Translations under genes and position numbers: made by a program
The notes under the pieces: model-generated
The model's database searches: none
The model's input: only the letters and a program-made list of their open reading frames with translations
Told to the model about the DNA's origin: nothing
Shown: one piece after another, positions 29,679 to 39,328 of the stretch
Numbering within the stretch: position 1 is the stretch's first letter
Layout of the letters: each line of letters opens with the position of its first letter
Assembly: GCA_020718185.1 (NCBI GenBank)
Contig: DYSP01000003.1
Coordinates: 1 to 64,000 of the forward strand
Source: Candidatus Odyssella sp.
GTDB taxonomy: Bacteria > Pseudomonadota > Alphaproteobacteria > Paracaedibacterales > Paracaedibacteraceae
Reading direction: 5' to 3'
Length of the DNA stretch: 64,000 bases

Positions 29679-30641
29679 TTATATTGATAATGCTTGTTTT
29701 TTCAATGCTTCAGCACCATTCCAAAAGTTAACTACTAAATCTAAATCATACATTCTGTTCATCATGCGCATGCCTGTTGGCGAAGTAACATTAATTTCTG
29801 TCAGATAATCACCAATCACATCAATTCCCGCAAGGTGAATACCCATTTCCAAAAACTTTGGTTTTAGTTGATTGCAAATTTCTTTATCTCTATCTGATAG
29901 GACGCAAGCCTTGGGGGTGCCACCAATACGCACATTACTGCGAGCTTGATGAGGTGGGGGTACGCGCTTAAAAACGGCGACAGGGTCGCCGGCAATAATA
30001 ATAATCCGTTTATCACCATCTTCAACTTCGGGAATATACCGCTGAACAATAAACGGTTCTTTATACAGATGTTGATAAAGTTCGATAAGAGATCCTAAAT
30101 TTGCATCCTGTTTTGTGATTTTAAAGATGCCATTACCACCAAAATCATAAAGAGGTTTGATGATAACAATAGCATGTTCATCAATAAAATTCTCAATTAA
30201 CGTTATGTTTTTGGTGAGAAGCGTGGGTGGTGCAAGATTTTTAAAATGTGCAACCATTAATTTTTCTGGTGCATTGCGTATACCAGCCGGATTATTAAGG
30301 ATTAATGTTGTTTGAGGTAAAAGCTCTAATAAGTAAGTCGTGGTAATATAGGCCATGTCAAAAGGGGGATCTTGACGAATAAGAACATATTCTGCTTTTG
30401 TCAGATTAAGCATGGCGGCTTTTTGATATTGGTAATGACACGTCGCATCATCGTTAAATTTTATATAATAACCACTAGCGACAATGTCACCATTATTATA
30501 AGTTAAATCAGAGGCGAGATAATAGAAAAGTTGAAATCCACGTTTTTGAGCTTCTAATCCTAAAGCAAAACTTGTATCTGTAATGATTTTAATTGAATCA
30601 ATGGGATCCATTTGAATAGCAACAATAGATTGAGTAGACAT
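29679..30641 (-). CDS. gshB: Glutathione synthetase
   Basis: IQMDPIDSIKIITDTSFALGLEAQKRG, VIIKPLYDFGGNGIF, VTSPTGMR. Confidence 0.95.
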   Translation of the reverse strand: MSTQSIVAIQMDPIDSIKIITDTSFALGLEAQKRGFQLFYYLASDLTYNNGDIVASGYYIKFNDDATCHYQYQKAAMLNLTKAEYVLIRQDPPFDMAYITTTYLLELLPQTTLILNNPAGIRNAPEKLMVAHFKNLAPPTLLTKNITLIENFIDEHAIVIIKPLYDFGGNGIFKITKQDANLGSLIELYQHLYKEPFIVQRYIPEVEDGDKRIIIIAGDPVAVFKRVPPPHQARSNVRIGGTPKACVLSDRDKEICNQLKPKFLEMGIHLAGIDVIGDYLTEINVTSPTGMRMMNRMYDLDLVVNFWNGAEALKKQALSI

Positions 30642-30753
30642 GTGGTTAAAGTCTTCTTATATAAGAGTTAAGGTTATATTAAAATATTCTAGCAACTTGG
30701 TAAGCAAATAATTAAAATTTGGAAATAAAATTTTCTTTTTAAGAAGGGTCATT

Positions 30754-31485
30754 GTGAAAATTTTACCTCAACAAGTCATTGGCTGTTCTGATCATTTGAT
30801 TGATTTAGGGACATTTTGCCACAGTGATCGAATCATATGGGATAATTTGCAATTTGAGCTCTCAAAAACGGGATGGACTGGTTTTTTAGGAAAAAGTGGT
30901 ATCGGAAAAACAACATTACTTCGATGCCTTGCAGGTTTGGAAGTAGCACAGCCGCTCCCTTTAAAAGATCACAAAGTAGCTCTTCTTGCTCAAAATGGTA
31001 ATCTATTACCCTGGACAACTGTTTTAAAGAATGTCGTGATTGGAGGTATCTTAAGAGGCGAAAAACCTAATGAAAAACAGGCCTTAAATTTATTAATTCA
31101 AGTTGGCCTTGGAGCCTATGCAGATTATTATCCAATGCAACTTTCCATGGGAATGCGACAACGTGTGGCTTTAGCACGTACTCTTTATGAACAGGCTGAT
31201 CTAATTTTATTGGATGAACCATTTACAGCACTCGATACTAAAATAAAGTATGAATTATACGAATTGACGCAAACGCTTTTAGCGGAAAAAATGGTTGTTA
31301 TTGTTACCCATGACCCTTTGGAAGCACTTACTTTGTGTGAACGTATATATTTATTTAAAGGGCTACCAACAACGCTTGTGCCGTTTGAATTATCACAATC
31401 TCCGCAAAAGGCGCCACTGTCTGTTGCTCGCATAGGAAATTCACCAGATCTTAATCGGTTGATGGAGACAATTTTATGCGATTAA
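30754..31485 (+). CDS. ABC transporter ATP-binding protein (ThiZ-like)
   Basis: GKSGIGKTTLLRCLAG, LSMGMRQRVALARTLYEQADLILLDEPFTALD; operon with permease and NMT1-like protein. Confidence 0.85.
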   Translation: MKILPQQVIGCSDHLIDLGTFCHSDRIIWDNLQFELSKTGWTGFLGKSGIGKTTLLRCLAGLEVAQPLPLKDHKVALLAQNGNLLPWTTVLKNVVIGGILRGEKPNEKQALNLLIQVGLGAYADYYPMQLSMGMRQRVALARTLYEQADLILLDEPFTALDTKIKYELYELTQTLLAEKMVVIVTHDPLEALTLCERIYLFKGLPTTLVPFELSQSPQKAPLSVARIGNSPDLNRLMETILCD

Positions 31486-32216
31486 ACTTTAAAGTAGGTG
31501 CTTATTTAGGGGGGCTTATTGGCCTATGGTTCGCTTTATGCACACTTTTTGCAGTGCCGCTGTATATCCTTCCTCATCCTGCAGATGTTGCTTTAAGTGT
31601 GTTTAAAAATGGTAATACTTTGGCATGGCATGGGGCTATTAGTCTGTTTGAGATTTTATCAGGATTAATAGTGGGGTCTATTTTAGCAGCATTGATGGTT
31701 TTAATTGCTGAGCGATTTCCAAAACTTCGAGCGACTTTATTTTCATCACTCATTAGTCTACAAACTGTGCCTGTTTTTGCTATTATTCCCTTGTTCTTAT
31801 TGTGGTTTGGGCACGGTCTTACCACAAAAATTATCATTGTCGGGCTTTCATCATTCTTCCCTATTACGGCTAGTGTTATGCAAGGGTTGGAGAGGTGCCC
31901 GCAAGGGTGTCATGATATGGCATCATTGATGAAGGCAACACCCATTCGTTTTTTCTTTAAGATAAAATTTCCCTATACATTGCCATATTTAGTGGCGGGT
32001 TTCCGCATTGCGGCAGTTCATGCGCCTGTTACTGTGATCGCTGCTGACTGGATTGGGGCTACTCATGGGCTTGGTTATTTGGTAATGTTATCAAGTGGAC
32101 GTCTGCAGCTTGATCTTATGTTCGCTTGTATTTTTTTGATGATCGGCTATAGTTTATTATTCCACCACCTTGTGTGTTGGCTACAACGTAAAATACTTTT
32201 TTGGCGGAGTGATTAA
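31476..32216 (+). CDS. ABC transporter permease (ThiX-like)
   Basis: BPD_transp_1-like; overlaps flanking genes. Confidence 0.85.
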   Translation: MRLNFKVGAYLGGLIGLWFALCTLFAVPLYILPHPADVALSVFKNGNTLAWHGAISLFEILSGLIVGSILAALMVLIAERFPKLRATLFSSLISLQTVPVFAIIPLFLLWFGHGLTTKIIIVGLSSFFPITASVMQGLERCPQGCHDMASLMKATPIRFFFKIKFPYTLPYLVAGFRIAAVHAPVTVIAADWIGATHGLGYLVMLSSGRLQLDLMFACIFLMIGYSLLFHHLVCWLQRKILFWRSD

Positions 32217-33202
32217 TGAGATGCTTTTCAAAATGTTTTTTGAGTTTGGTGATTTTAATAAGTGGACTATGCAATGCACAAGCCTCAACGACTTCAGAAG
32301 CTCCACCTTTAAAAAAGTATGTTGTTTATCTTGATTGGTTTTTAAATCCGCACCATGCCCCTTTGGTTATAGGTTTAAAAAAAGGATTTTTTAAAGAACA
32401 AGGGTTGGATGTTGAGCTTGTTTCAGCTGGGGGATCCGAAGAAGGAAGTAAACAAGTTGCTGCTGGAAATGCAGATTTGGCTGTTTCCAAACAATCAGCA
32501 CATTTAGTAAGAGTTGTTAATCAAAGGATGCCGATTGTTCGAATCGCTACGCTTATTGATCGTCCTCTTGAATGTTTGATTGCTGATGAAAAATATTTAG
32601 ATATTCATTCTTTGAAAGGCAAAAGAATTGGATTTACAAGTAGTTCTGTTGAATTTGCTACATTGGCCATTGAAACGCTTTTGAAAACCCATGGGCTAGG
32701 TCTGAAAGATATTACCTTAGTTCCCATTTCCAGTGGAATGCCTGCGGCTTTTTTAAGTGGTCAAACAGATGCTATTTTTAGTGCTTATAGAACTTACGAG
32801 TTAGAAGATATTCGGGTGCATAAGCCAAATGTGAATGTTTTTTATTATGAAGAAAACGGGATACCACCTTTTGAACAATCTATTTTAGTTGCCCACAAAG
32901 ATAAACTAGATCAACCAGAATTAAAGAAATTTTTGACTGCTTTAAAGCAAAGCGTAACCTATATTAAACAATCTCCTACCGAATCATGGAAACTTTATGC
33001 GGCCTATGCGCCAGAACAAGATACAGAGCTTAATCAACGTGTCTTTGGAAGTATAACTGGGTTGTTATCAGATATGCCTGAAAAATTAGATGCAAGCCGT
33101 TATGAAATATTTGCAAAATTTCTTGGTAATAGTGCTATTCTAAAAGAACAAGCACCGTCGGTCGACACATATGCGAAAGAAATTAATCTAGGCCGTTCTT
33201 GA
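32216..33202 (+). CDS. NMT1/THI5-like substrate-binding protein (ThiY-like)
   Basis: VYLDWFLNPHHAPLVIGLKKGFFKEQGLDVELV. Confidence 0.85.
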   Translation: MRCFSKCFLSLVILISGLCNAQASTTSEAPPLKKYVVYLDWFLNPHHAPLVIGLKKGFFKEQGLDVELVSAGGSEEGSKQVAAGNADLAVSKQSAHLVRVVNQRMPIVRIATLIDRPLECLIADEKYLDIHSLKGKRIGFTSSSVEFATLAIETLLKTHGLGLKDITLVPISSGMPAAFLSGQTDAIFSAYRTYELEDIRVHKPNVNVFYYEENGIPPFEQSILVAHKDKLDQPELKKFLTALKQSVTYIKQSPTESWKLYAAYAPEQDTELNQRVFGSITGLLSDMPEKLDASRYEIFAKFLGNSAILKEQAPSVDTYAKEINLGRS

Positions 33203-33263
33203 TTGGGTATAGTGCTTACCGTAAGCCCTTTCGCGGATTAAAAATCAGTTTTTGGGGTTAACA

Positions 33264-34172
33264 ATGGTTGATGCAATTATTTTAACAGGGCCTACGGCAA
33301 GCGGTAAGTCAAAAGCCGCTCTTGAACTAGCTTCTAAAATTAAGGGAGAAATTATTAATGCCGATAGCATGCAATTGTATCGCCATCTTCCTATTTTGAC
33401 AGCATGCCCTAGTGAAGCAGATAAAACAAAGATTCAACATCATTTATACGAGGTGCTTGGCGATAACGATTTGGGGTCAGCTGGATGGTGGTATCATGAG
33501 GTGTGTGATCTAATTAAGCAAATCCGTAGCCAAAATCGGATGCCAATTTTGGTGGGTGGAACAGGCCTATATCTTTATACGTTGGCGCATGGGCTTTCTG
33601 AAATTCCAGGTGTCCCAGATGCTGTTCGTCAACAGGCAAGAGAGTTTGCAAAAAAAGAAAATTTTCATAGTATTGTTGCTCAATATGACCCAATTGCTGC
33701 GCAAAAATTGCATCCCAGCGATACACAGCGTTTGACACGTGCGTTAGAAGTTCGTTTGGCAACGGGTAGTTCTATCTACGAATGGCAGGCTAAAACGTTA
33801 AAAAAATCTAGTTTTTCTTTGGCAAAATTTGCTTTGCTGCCAGATCGTCAGCATATTTATGAAATAATTAACCGTCGATTTGATCATATGATAGCGCAAG
33901 GAGCTGTTGATGAAGTACGTCAAATGATGCAGCTGTCTTTACGTGCAGATAGTCCGCTTTTTCGTGCAGTTGGAGTTCCGGAATTAATGGCGTTGATCAA
34001 TGGGGAGTTTTCACAAGAAGAAGCTATTGAACGCGCTAAACAAAGCACGCGTAATTATGCAAAAAGACAATATACTTGGATCCGAGGTCAAGCAACTGAC
34101 TATACTGTTTTTTCTGAATGGTCAAAAGAAAGTGTGAAAGCGATTGTTAATGCCTCTAAATTTAACAAGTGA
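33264..34172 (+). CDS. miaA: tRNA dimethylallyltransferase
   Basis: LTGPTASGKSKAALELA, INADSMQLYRHLPILTACPS, GGTGLYL, QSTRNYAKRQYTWIR. Confidence 0.97.
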   Translation: MVDAIILTGPTASGKSKAALELASKIKGEIINADSMQLYRHLPILTACPSEADKTKIQHHLYEVLGDNDLGSAGWWYHEVCDLIKQIRSQNRMPILVGGTGLYLYTLAHGLSEIPGVPDAVRQQAREFAKKENFHSIVAQYDPIAAQKLHPSDTQRLTRALEVRLATGSSIYEWQAKTLKKSSFSLAKFALLPDRQHIYEIINRRFDHMIAQGAVDEVRQMMQLSLRADSPLFRAVGVPELMALINGEFSQEEAIERAKQSTRNYAKRQYTWIRGQATDYTVFSEWSKESVKAIVNASKFNK

Positions 34173-34306
34173 TTATATACTCAAGCAGATTTGATTTTTT
34201 AATTTTTCAATAGTTTAAAAAGATTTTGTGTTGATTTTCCTTGATCTTAATGACAGGATCCTTTAATCGAAGAATAAGAATATAATCTTCACACGGAATA
34301 CGCATT

Positions 34307-35056
34307 ATGGATCAAACAGCCTTGCAGACTGTTAATAGTTTACCACTTGCCGCTGCGCCCGAAGCAATCGCGCCAAATTTGTCGATGATGGAGCTTTTTT
34401 GGAACGCTGACCCAGTAATCAAACTTATTATGTTGGTGCTGATTTTAGCGTCTTTTTGGTGTTGGACAATTATTTTTCAAAAATATATGCGGTTGCGCAG
34501 TTTAAATACATCTGCTGATCAATTTGAAGAAGCATTTTGGTCAGGTGGTGCGTTGGATGATCTTTATGATCGAATTAATAATCGTCCACAAGATCCTATC
34601 AGTGCTTTATTTTGTGCAGCGATGCGTGAATGGCGCCGCTCAGTTTCAAAGGGATTGGCGAGAGGATCTGAAACACGAGGGACACTTCATCAACGTATTG
34701 ACCGAGTTATGCAGTTAACTATTGGTCGAGAGATGGATCATGTCGAACGTCATATGGGCTTTTTAGCATCTACTGGTTCAACAGCTACTTTTATTGGATT
34801 GTTTGGTACGGTATTAGGGATTATGAATAGTTTTCAATCCATTGCTATGCAGCAAAATACAAACTTGGCGGTTGTGGCTCCCGGTATTGCTGAGGCGCTA
34901 TTTGCAACAGCGATCGGATTGGTTACAGCGATTCCTGCTATGGTTGCTTATAATAAATTGTTTAGTGATATTAATCGGTATGGCAATCGTTTGGATAACT
35001 TTGCTAGTGAATTCAGTGGTATAATTTCTCGCCAATTAGAAGAAGAGGCAAGTTAA
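34307..35056 (+). CDS. tolQ: Tol-Pal system proton channel TolQ
   Basis: LASTGSTATFIGLFGTVLGIMNSFQSIA, PGIAEALFATAIGL. Confidence 0.96.
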   Translation: MDQTALQTVNSLPLAAAPEAIAPNLSMMELFWNADPVIKLIMLVLILASFWCWTIIFQKYMRLRSLNTSADQFEEAFWSGGALDDLYDRINNRPQDPISALFCAAMREWRRSVSKGLARGSETRGTLHQRIDRVMQLTIGREMDHVERHMGFLASTGSTATFIGLFGTVLGIMNSFQSIAMQQNTNLAVVAPGIAEALFATAIGLVTAIPAMVAYNKLFSDINRYGNRLDNFASEFSGIISRQLEEEAS

Positions 35057-35057
35057 T

Positions 35058-35678
35058 ATGGCTGGAAGCTTAAAAAGCAATAGTCGGTTTCAGCGTCATC
35101 GTCGTAGTGGTGGGGCAGCATTCAGCGATATTAACGTAACACCTCTGGTGGATGTGATGTTAGTATTACTGATTGTTTTTATGGTTACAGCGCCAATGTT
35201 GACTGTTGGTATTCATGTCGACTTACCTAAAACTCAAGCAGCAAAATTAAATGATCAGGTAGAACCAATTGTTATTTCTGTAGATGCAGCTGGTAAGGCA
35301 TATCTTCAAGAAATGGAACTTGAAGGTGACGCGCTGATTGCCAGATTAAAAGCGATTACGGATAGCAATCCAGATGCACGCATTTATGTACGGGGAGATA
35401 AAAGCTTGGCCTATGGTCGGGTAATGGAAATTATGGGTGAAGTTGCTGCGTCAGGATTTTCAAAAGTTTCGTTGATTGCAGAAATGCCGATGGGTAGCTC
35501 ATCTAAAGTAGCACCTAAAGCTTTGCCTATGCCCGTACAAAAGCCAATAGTCGTATCTAAACCTCAAAAACCGGTAGTCACACAACCAAAACCAACCCCG
35601 AAAGCGATTCACCCTAAAGCACCGGTAGTAGGTGGTAAAGCAACGCCTGTTAAACCTGCGGCTAAAAAAGGACAATAA
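35058..35678 (+). CDS. tolR: Tol-Pal system protein TolR
   Basis: FSDINVTPLVDVMLVLLIVFMVTAPML; Pro/Lys-rich C-terminal extension. Confidence 0.95.
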   Translation: MAGSLKSNSRFQRHRRSGGAAFSDINVTPLVDVMLVLLIVFMVTAPMLTVGIHVDLPKTQAAKLNDQVEPIVISVDAAGKAYLQEMELEGDALIARLKAITDSNPDARIYVRGDKSLAYGRVMEIMGEVAASGFSKVSLIAEMPMGSSSKVAPKALPMPVQKPIVVSKPQKPVVTQPKPTPKAIHPKAPVVGGKATPVKPAAKKGQ

Positions 35679-35683
35679 CAAGA

Positions 35684-36634
35684 ATGAAGCGGCCGGCAAT
35701 CTTTTCTATTCTATTGCACGTGGCAATTTTTATCTTGTTAACTGTTGGATTTTATAATCCTTTCAAGCGCCCATTGGCCGAACAAAAACCATTAATGATT
35801 GAATTTGTTAATATTTCTGATGTGAGTCAAGCACCTATTTTAGCCCCGCAAGATGTTCAAGAGCCAGATTTAGAACCTGCTGAAGAAATAGTTGCTGAAG
35901 AACCTCAAGAAGAGCCTAAGCCTGAACCCGTCGCACAGTCAGAGCCACCACCAGCACCACAATCAGAAAGCAGTCCAACACCTGAGCGGGAAATAGAAAA
36001 ACCCGAACCTATTGCTGAACCTATTCCTGATCCAAAACCAAAAATTGAGGAAAAAAAGGAAGAAAAAAAACCTGAGCCACCTAAAGACAAGCCGATTGAG
36101 AAAAAAGTAGAAAAAAAAGAACCTGTTAAAGAAAAAGTTGAACTTAACCTTGAAAAGAAAAAACCAACACCTAAAGTTGATAAGAAAGATGATAAGAAAA
36201 AACTCGATAACCTAGTCAATAATATTTTAGACGAAGCCATTAAAGAAGATAAAAAAGCACCCGCGACATCAAAGAAAAAAGGTGGTAAGGTAAAAGGAGC
36301 GCCAGCTGATAAAGTAGGTGATGTTGTGACTGGTACTGAAATTGATGCGATTCGTCGACAAATTGCACGTTGTTGGATTGTGCCTAATGGAGCGCGTGAT
36401 GTTCAAGATCTTATTGTTGATGTGGAAATGAAAATTGCTAAAGATGGAACTGTGACTGAGGCAAAAGTCACGGATAGAGCCAGGATGGCACGCGATCAAC
36501 GATTTAGAGCTGCAGCCGATAGTGCTCAGCGTGCCGTTCTTGACCCACGATGCAATCCATTACCTTTAAATCCTGAAAAGTATGAAGAATGGAAAGATCT
36601 GGAAATGAGTTTTAACCCAAAAGATATGTACTAA
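35684..36634 (+). CDS. tolA: Tol-Pal system protein TolA
   Basis: N-terminal TM, long Pro/Glu/Lys-rich linker, TolA-like C-terminal domain; position in operon. Confidence 0.9.
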   Translation: MKRPAIFSILLHVAIFILLTVGFYNPFKRPLAEQKPLMIEFVNISDVSQAPILAPQDVQEPDLEPAEEIVAEEPQEEPKPEPVAQSEPPPAPQSESSPTPEREIEKPEPIAEPIPDPKPKIEEKKEEKKPEPPKDKPIEKKVEKKEPVKEKVELNLEKKKPTPKVDKKDDKKKLDNLVNNILDEAIKEDKKAPATSKKKGGKVKGAPADKVGDVVTGTEIDAIRRQIARCWIVPNGARDVQDLIVDVEMKIAKDGTVTEAKVTDRARMARDQRFRAAADSAQRAVLDPRCNPLPLNPEKYEEWKDLEMSFNPKDMY

Positions 36635-36642
36635 TAGGTGAG

Positions 36643-37983
36643 ATGATGAGATTTTTTAAAGTTTTGTTTGCAGTCATATGTTTCACTGGCTTTGTGAACT
36701 CATCAGCTATGGCATTGAAGATTGAAATTACACAAGGTCAAGTAAAAGCAACGCCGATTGCGATTACACCTTTTTTTGCTTCCGCAGGAAGTAAAAGAGG
36801 TGAAGAGCTTGCCCAAATTATTACCTATGATTTAAAATCAAGTGGATTGTTTGAGCCACTTAATCCTGCGGCATTTGTCCAAAATGCAGCTTCTTTACAA
36901 CAATTGCCTCGTTTTGCTGATTGGCGTATTTTAAATGCGCAATGCTTACTTTGCGGTACAGTCGAGGAATCTGGCGGTCAAATCAAGGTACAATTCCGAC
37001 TTTTTGATGTTTTCAAGGGTGAGCAACTTCTCGGACTTGAACTTAGTGTTGATAAGGCAAAATGGCGCCGACTAGCACACATGGTAGCGGATGAAGTTTA
37101 CCAACGTATTACCGGCGAAGAAGGTTATTTTAATACAAAACTTGCGTTTATTGACGAAAGTGGTCCTAAGGGGAAAAAACGGATCCGTCGTCTTTTGATG
37201 ATGGATTATGATGGTGCGGTAGACAGCATTCAAGAGCTAACAAAGGGTGAATCAATGGTTTTAACGCCTAGATTTGCACCAAATAATCGTAAAATTGCCT
37301 ATTTATCTTACGAAAAAGGTGCGCCACAAGTATACGTTCATGATCTTGATAGCAAATCTTCAAAGCTTTTGCATAAATTTGAAGGTTATAATATGAGCTT
37401 TGCACCACGTTATTCTCCCGATTCAAATTGCATTGTGATGAGTTTACAAAAAGGGGGCAGTTCAGCTATTTATGTGATGGATTTACAAAGCAAGAAACTG
37501 ACAAATCTTACTGCGCATGATGCTGCTACAGCTGCGACTTCTCACCATATTGATACATCTCCTTGTTTTGCACCAACCGGTGACAAAATTGTCTTTACAT
37601 CGGATAGAGGGGGAACGGAAAATCTTTATGTTATGGATAAGAATGGTGGAAACCCCCACAGAATTAGTTTTGGTCAAGGTAAATATTCACAGCCTGTGTG
37701 GTCGCCACGCGGAGATTTAATTGCGTTTACTAAATCTTTGGGAGGTGTGTTTTACATCGGTGTTATGCGTCCAGATGGTTCTGACGAACGGACAGTTGCC
37801 TCTGGCTATATGGTAGAGGCACCTACTTGGTCGCCAAATGGTCGCGTGTTAATGTATGCGAAGGAAGAACGAAAAGGTCGTGCTCAATTATATGCCATCG
37901 ACCTTACAGGACGTTATGAGCAAAAAATCAAAACACCTCGTGAAGCATCGGATGGTGCGTGGTCACAATTATTAAATAGCTAG
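36643..37983 (+). CDS. tolB: Tol-Pal system beta-propeller protein TolB
   Basis: Signal peptide, IAYLSYEKGAPQVYVHDLDS, IVFTSDRGGTENLYVMDKNGG. Confidence 0.97.
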   Translation: MMRFFKVLFAVICFTGFVNSSAMALKIEITQGQVKATPIAITPFFASAGSKRGEELAQIITYDLKSSGLFEPLNPAAFVQNAASLQQLPRFADWRILNAQCLLCGTVEESGGQIKVQFRLFDVFKGEQLLGLELSVDKAKWRRLAHMVADEVYQRITGEEGYFNTKLAFIDESGPKGKKRIRRLLMMDYDGAVDSIQELTKGESMVLTPRFAPNNRKIAYLSYEKGAPQVYVHDLDSKSSKLLHKFEGYNMSFAPRYSPDSNCIVMSLQKGGSSAIYVMDLQSKKLTNLTAHDAATAATSHHIDTSPCFAPTGDKIVFTSDRGGTENLYVMDKNGGNPHRISFGQGKYSQPVWSPRGDLIAFTKSLGGVFYIGVMRPDGSDERTVASGYMVEAPTWSPNGRVLMYAKEERKGRAQLYAIDLTGRYEQKIKTPREASDGAWSQLLNS

Positions 37984-38026
37984 TCTAATTTAACGTGAAT
38001 TCGACGTAAGAGGTCATGAAAGATCA

Positions 38027-38144
38027 GAAAATCCGCGTCATCGCGAACGAAACAAAGTGCACTGTGGCGATCCAGACTGTTAATACATGGATCACCACAT
38101 CTCCTTCGCTAAAGCTTCGGAGCCTCGTGATGACGGATTTCTTC
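38027..38144. repeat. Imperfect intergenic inverted repeat (palindromic-element type)
   Basis: GAAAATCCGcGTCATCGCGA ... TCGTGATGACGGATTTCTTC outer arms; GTGGCGATCCA ... TGGATCACCAC inner arms. Confidence 0.75.
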
Positions 38145-38255
38145 GTTTTTATACATTTTCTGCAATTCTTATATCGAACTCAGGTTATATTAAGAGTCTT
38201 TTAAATATTTTAAGGCATACTATTAAAATATAAGGGTTATGAACGAGGTAGTCGA

Positions 38256-38423
38256 ATGGTAGTACAATTATTGGCGTTTTTATCTGTGGTAAATGCTACT
38301 GATTGTTTAACATCACCTTCGTCAGGTGTTACTGCTGAGCAATGTCGTGTTCAAAAAGAGAATTTTGAAAAAAAATTAAATGAACCAAATCCTCAAACAT
38401 CAACAACAAGTAAGACTAAATAG
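38256..38423 (+). CDS. Small putative secreted protein (55 aa)
   Basis: MVVQLLAFLSVVNATDCLTSPSSGVTAEQCRVQKENFEKKLNEPNPQTSTTSKTK; not in track. Confidence 0.35.
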   Translation: MVVQLLAFLSVVNATDCLTSPSSGVTAEQCRVQKENFEKKLNEPNPQTSTTSKTK

Positions 38424-38427
38424 ACAA

Positions 38428-38853
38428 TTAAAATCCTAGTTTAGCAAGTTCTACAGCCACCCGGGTTTCAATTTCTTGAAGAATATCTTGCAGCTTGACG
38501 TCGGTAACGTATTGTCTTTTGTTTGCAAGAATTTGTTCTAACGTTAACAAATCTTGTTGTGAAATATGACCAGTTAAAAGAGCAACTTTAACTGTATCTA
38601 ACTTATCCAAAAGCTTATGTCCATAATTAACATTTTCACATTTTTGTTGTGAACGTGACATGTCAAGAAGAGCAGTGTCAAGCGCTGTGACAGCAAATGT
38701 TTGCAAGGCAGATGAGTCATCGATGGTATTATTGCTTAAAAGCGCGGATTCATCCTTAAAACGTGATTTACCTAAACGCTGAAGCTCTTTCGATGTCTTA
38801 AGCTTATTCACAGTTGCCTGTGATGTATTAATAGGTTTGGAGATAAAATCCAT
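38428..38853 (-). CDS. FliX-like class II flagellar assembly regulator
   Basis: C-terminal LKLQDILQEIETRVAVELAKL (actual VKLQDILQEIETRVAVELAKLGF) and LLDKLDTVKVALLTGHISQQDLLTLEQIL resemble FliX. Confidence 0.6.
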   Translation of the reverse strand: MDFISKPINTSQATVNKLKTSKELQRLGKSRFKDESALLSNNTIDDSSALQTFAVTALDTALLDMSRSQQKCENVNYGHKLLDKLDTVKVALLTGHISQQDLLTLEQILANKRQYVTDVKLQDILQEIETRVAVELAKLGF

Positions 38854-39001
38854 ACGATTCTTTTTGTAATATTATTTCCATAATTTAAGTCTCCCATCTC
38901 TTTAGAAAAAAGACAATGGGTATTAATAATATTTAATATGTGTATATTTATTAAAATTTTATATAATATTAAGTTGATTATCAGCAATAAAGGAGAATGT
39001 T

Positions 39002-39319
39002 ATGCGCGTATCATTGCTAACTTTAATAATTATATCAGCGGCTAGCGTGCAAATAAGTTTTGCTACTGAACATTTAGATAGCAAAAAAGAAAATGAAGAT
39101 TTTCTACCTTCTATTTTCAGACAAGAAGAAAAATATCCTGATTTGTATAAAACACTATCAGATGAGAAACAGGCAAATTTAAATCCACCCATACATACCA
39201 ATCAATCTTTGGGTAAATCTTTTTCAGAGAAATTCCAACAAGTAACCCAATATATGTATGATCTATGGCAGGATCCTTTGGGGTTTGGAGATTTGCTTAA
39301 AGATATTGATTTAAGTTAA
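39002..39319 (+). CDS. Putative secreted hypothetical protein
   Basis: Signal peptide MRVSLLTLIIISAASVQISFA. Confidence 0.55.
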   Translation: MRVSLLTLIIISAASVQISFATEHLDSKKENEDFLPSIFRQEEKYPDLYKTLSDEKQANLNPPIHTNQSLGKSFSEKFQQVTQYMYDLWQDPLGFGDLLKDIDLS

Positions 39320-39328
39320 AAATACTTT

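Noticed and set aside
35905-36240. 111-aa antisense ORF inside tolA (Ser/Phe/Gly-rich)
   Set aside because: Low-complexity mirror of the tolA Pro/Glu/Lys linker; no start signals or family resemblance.
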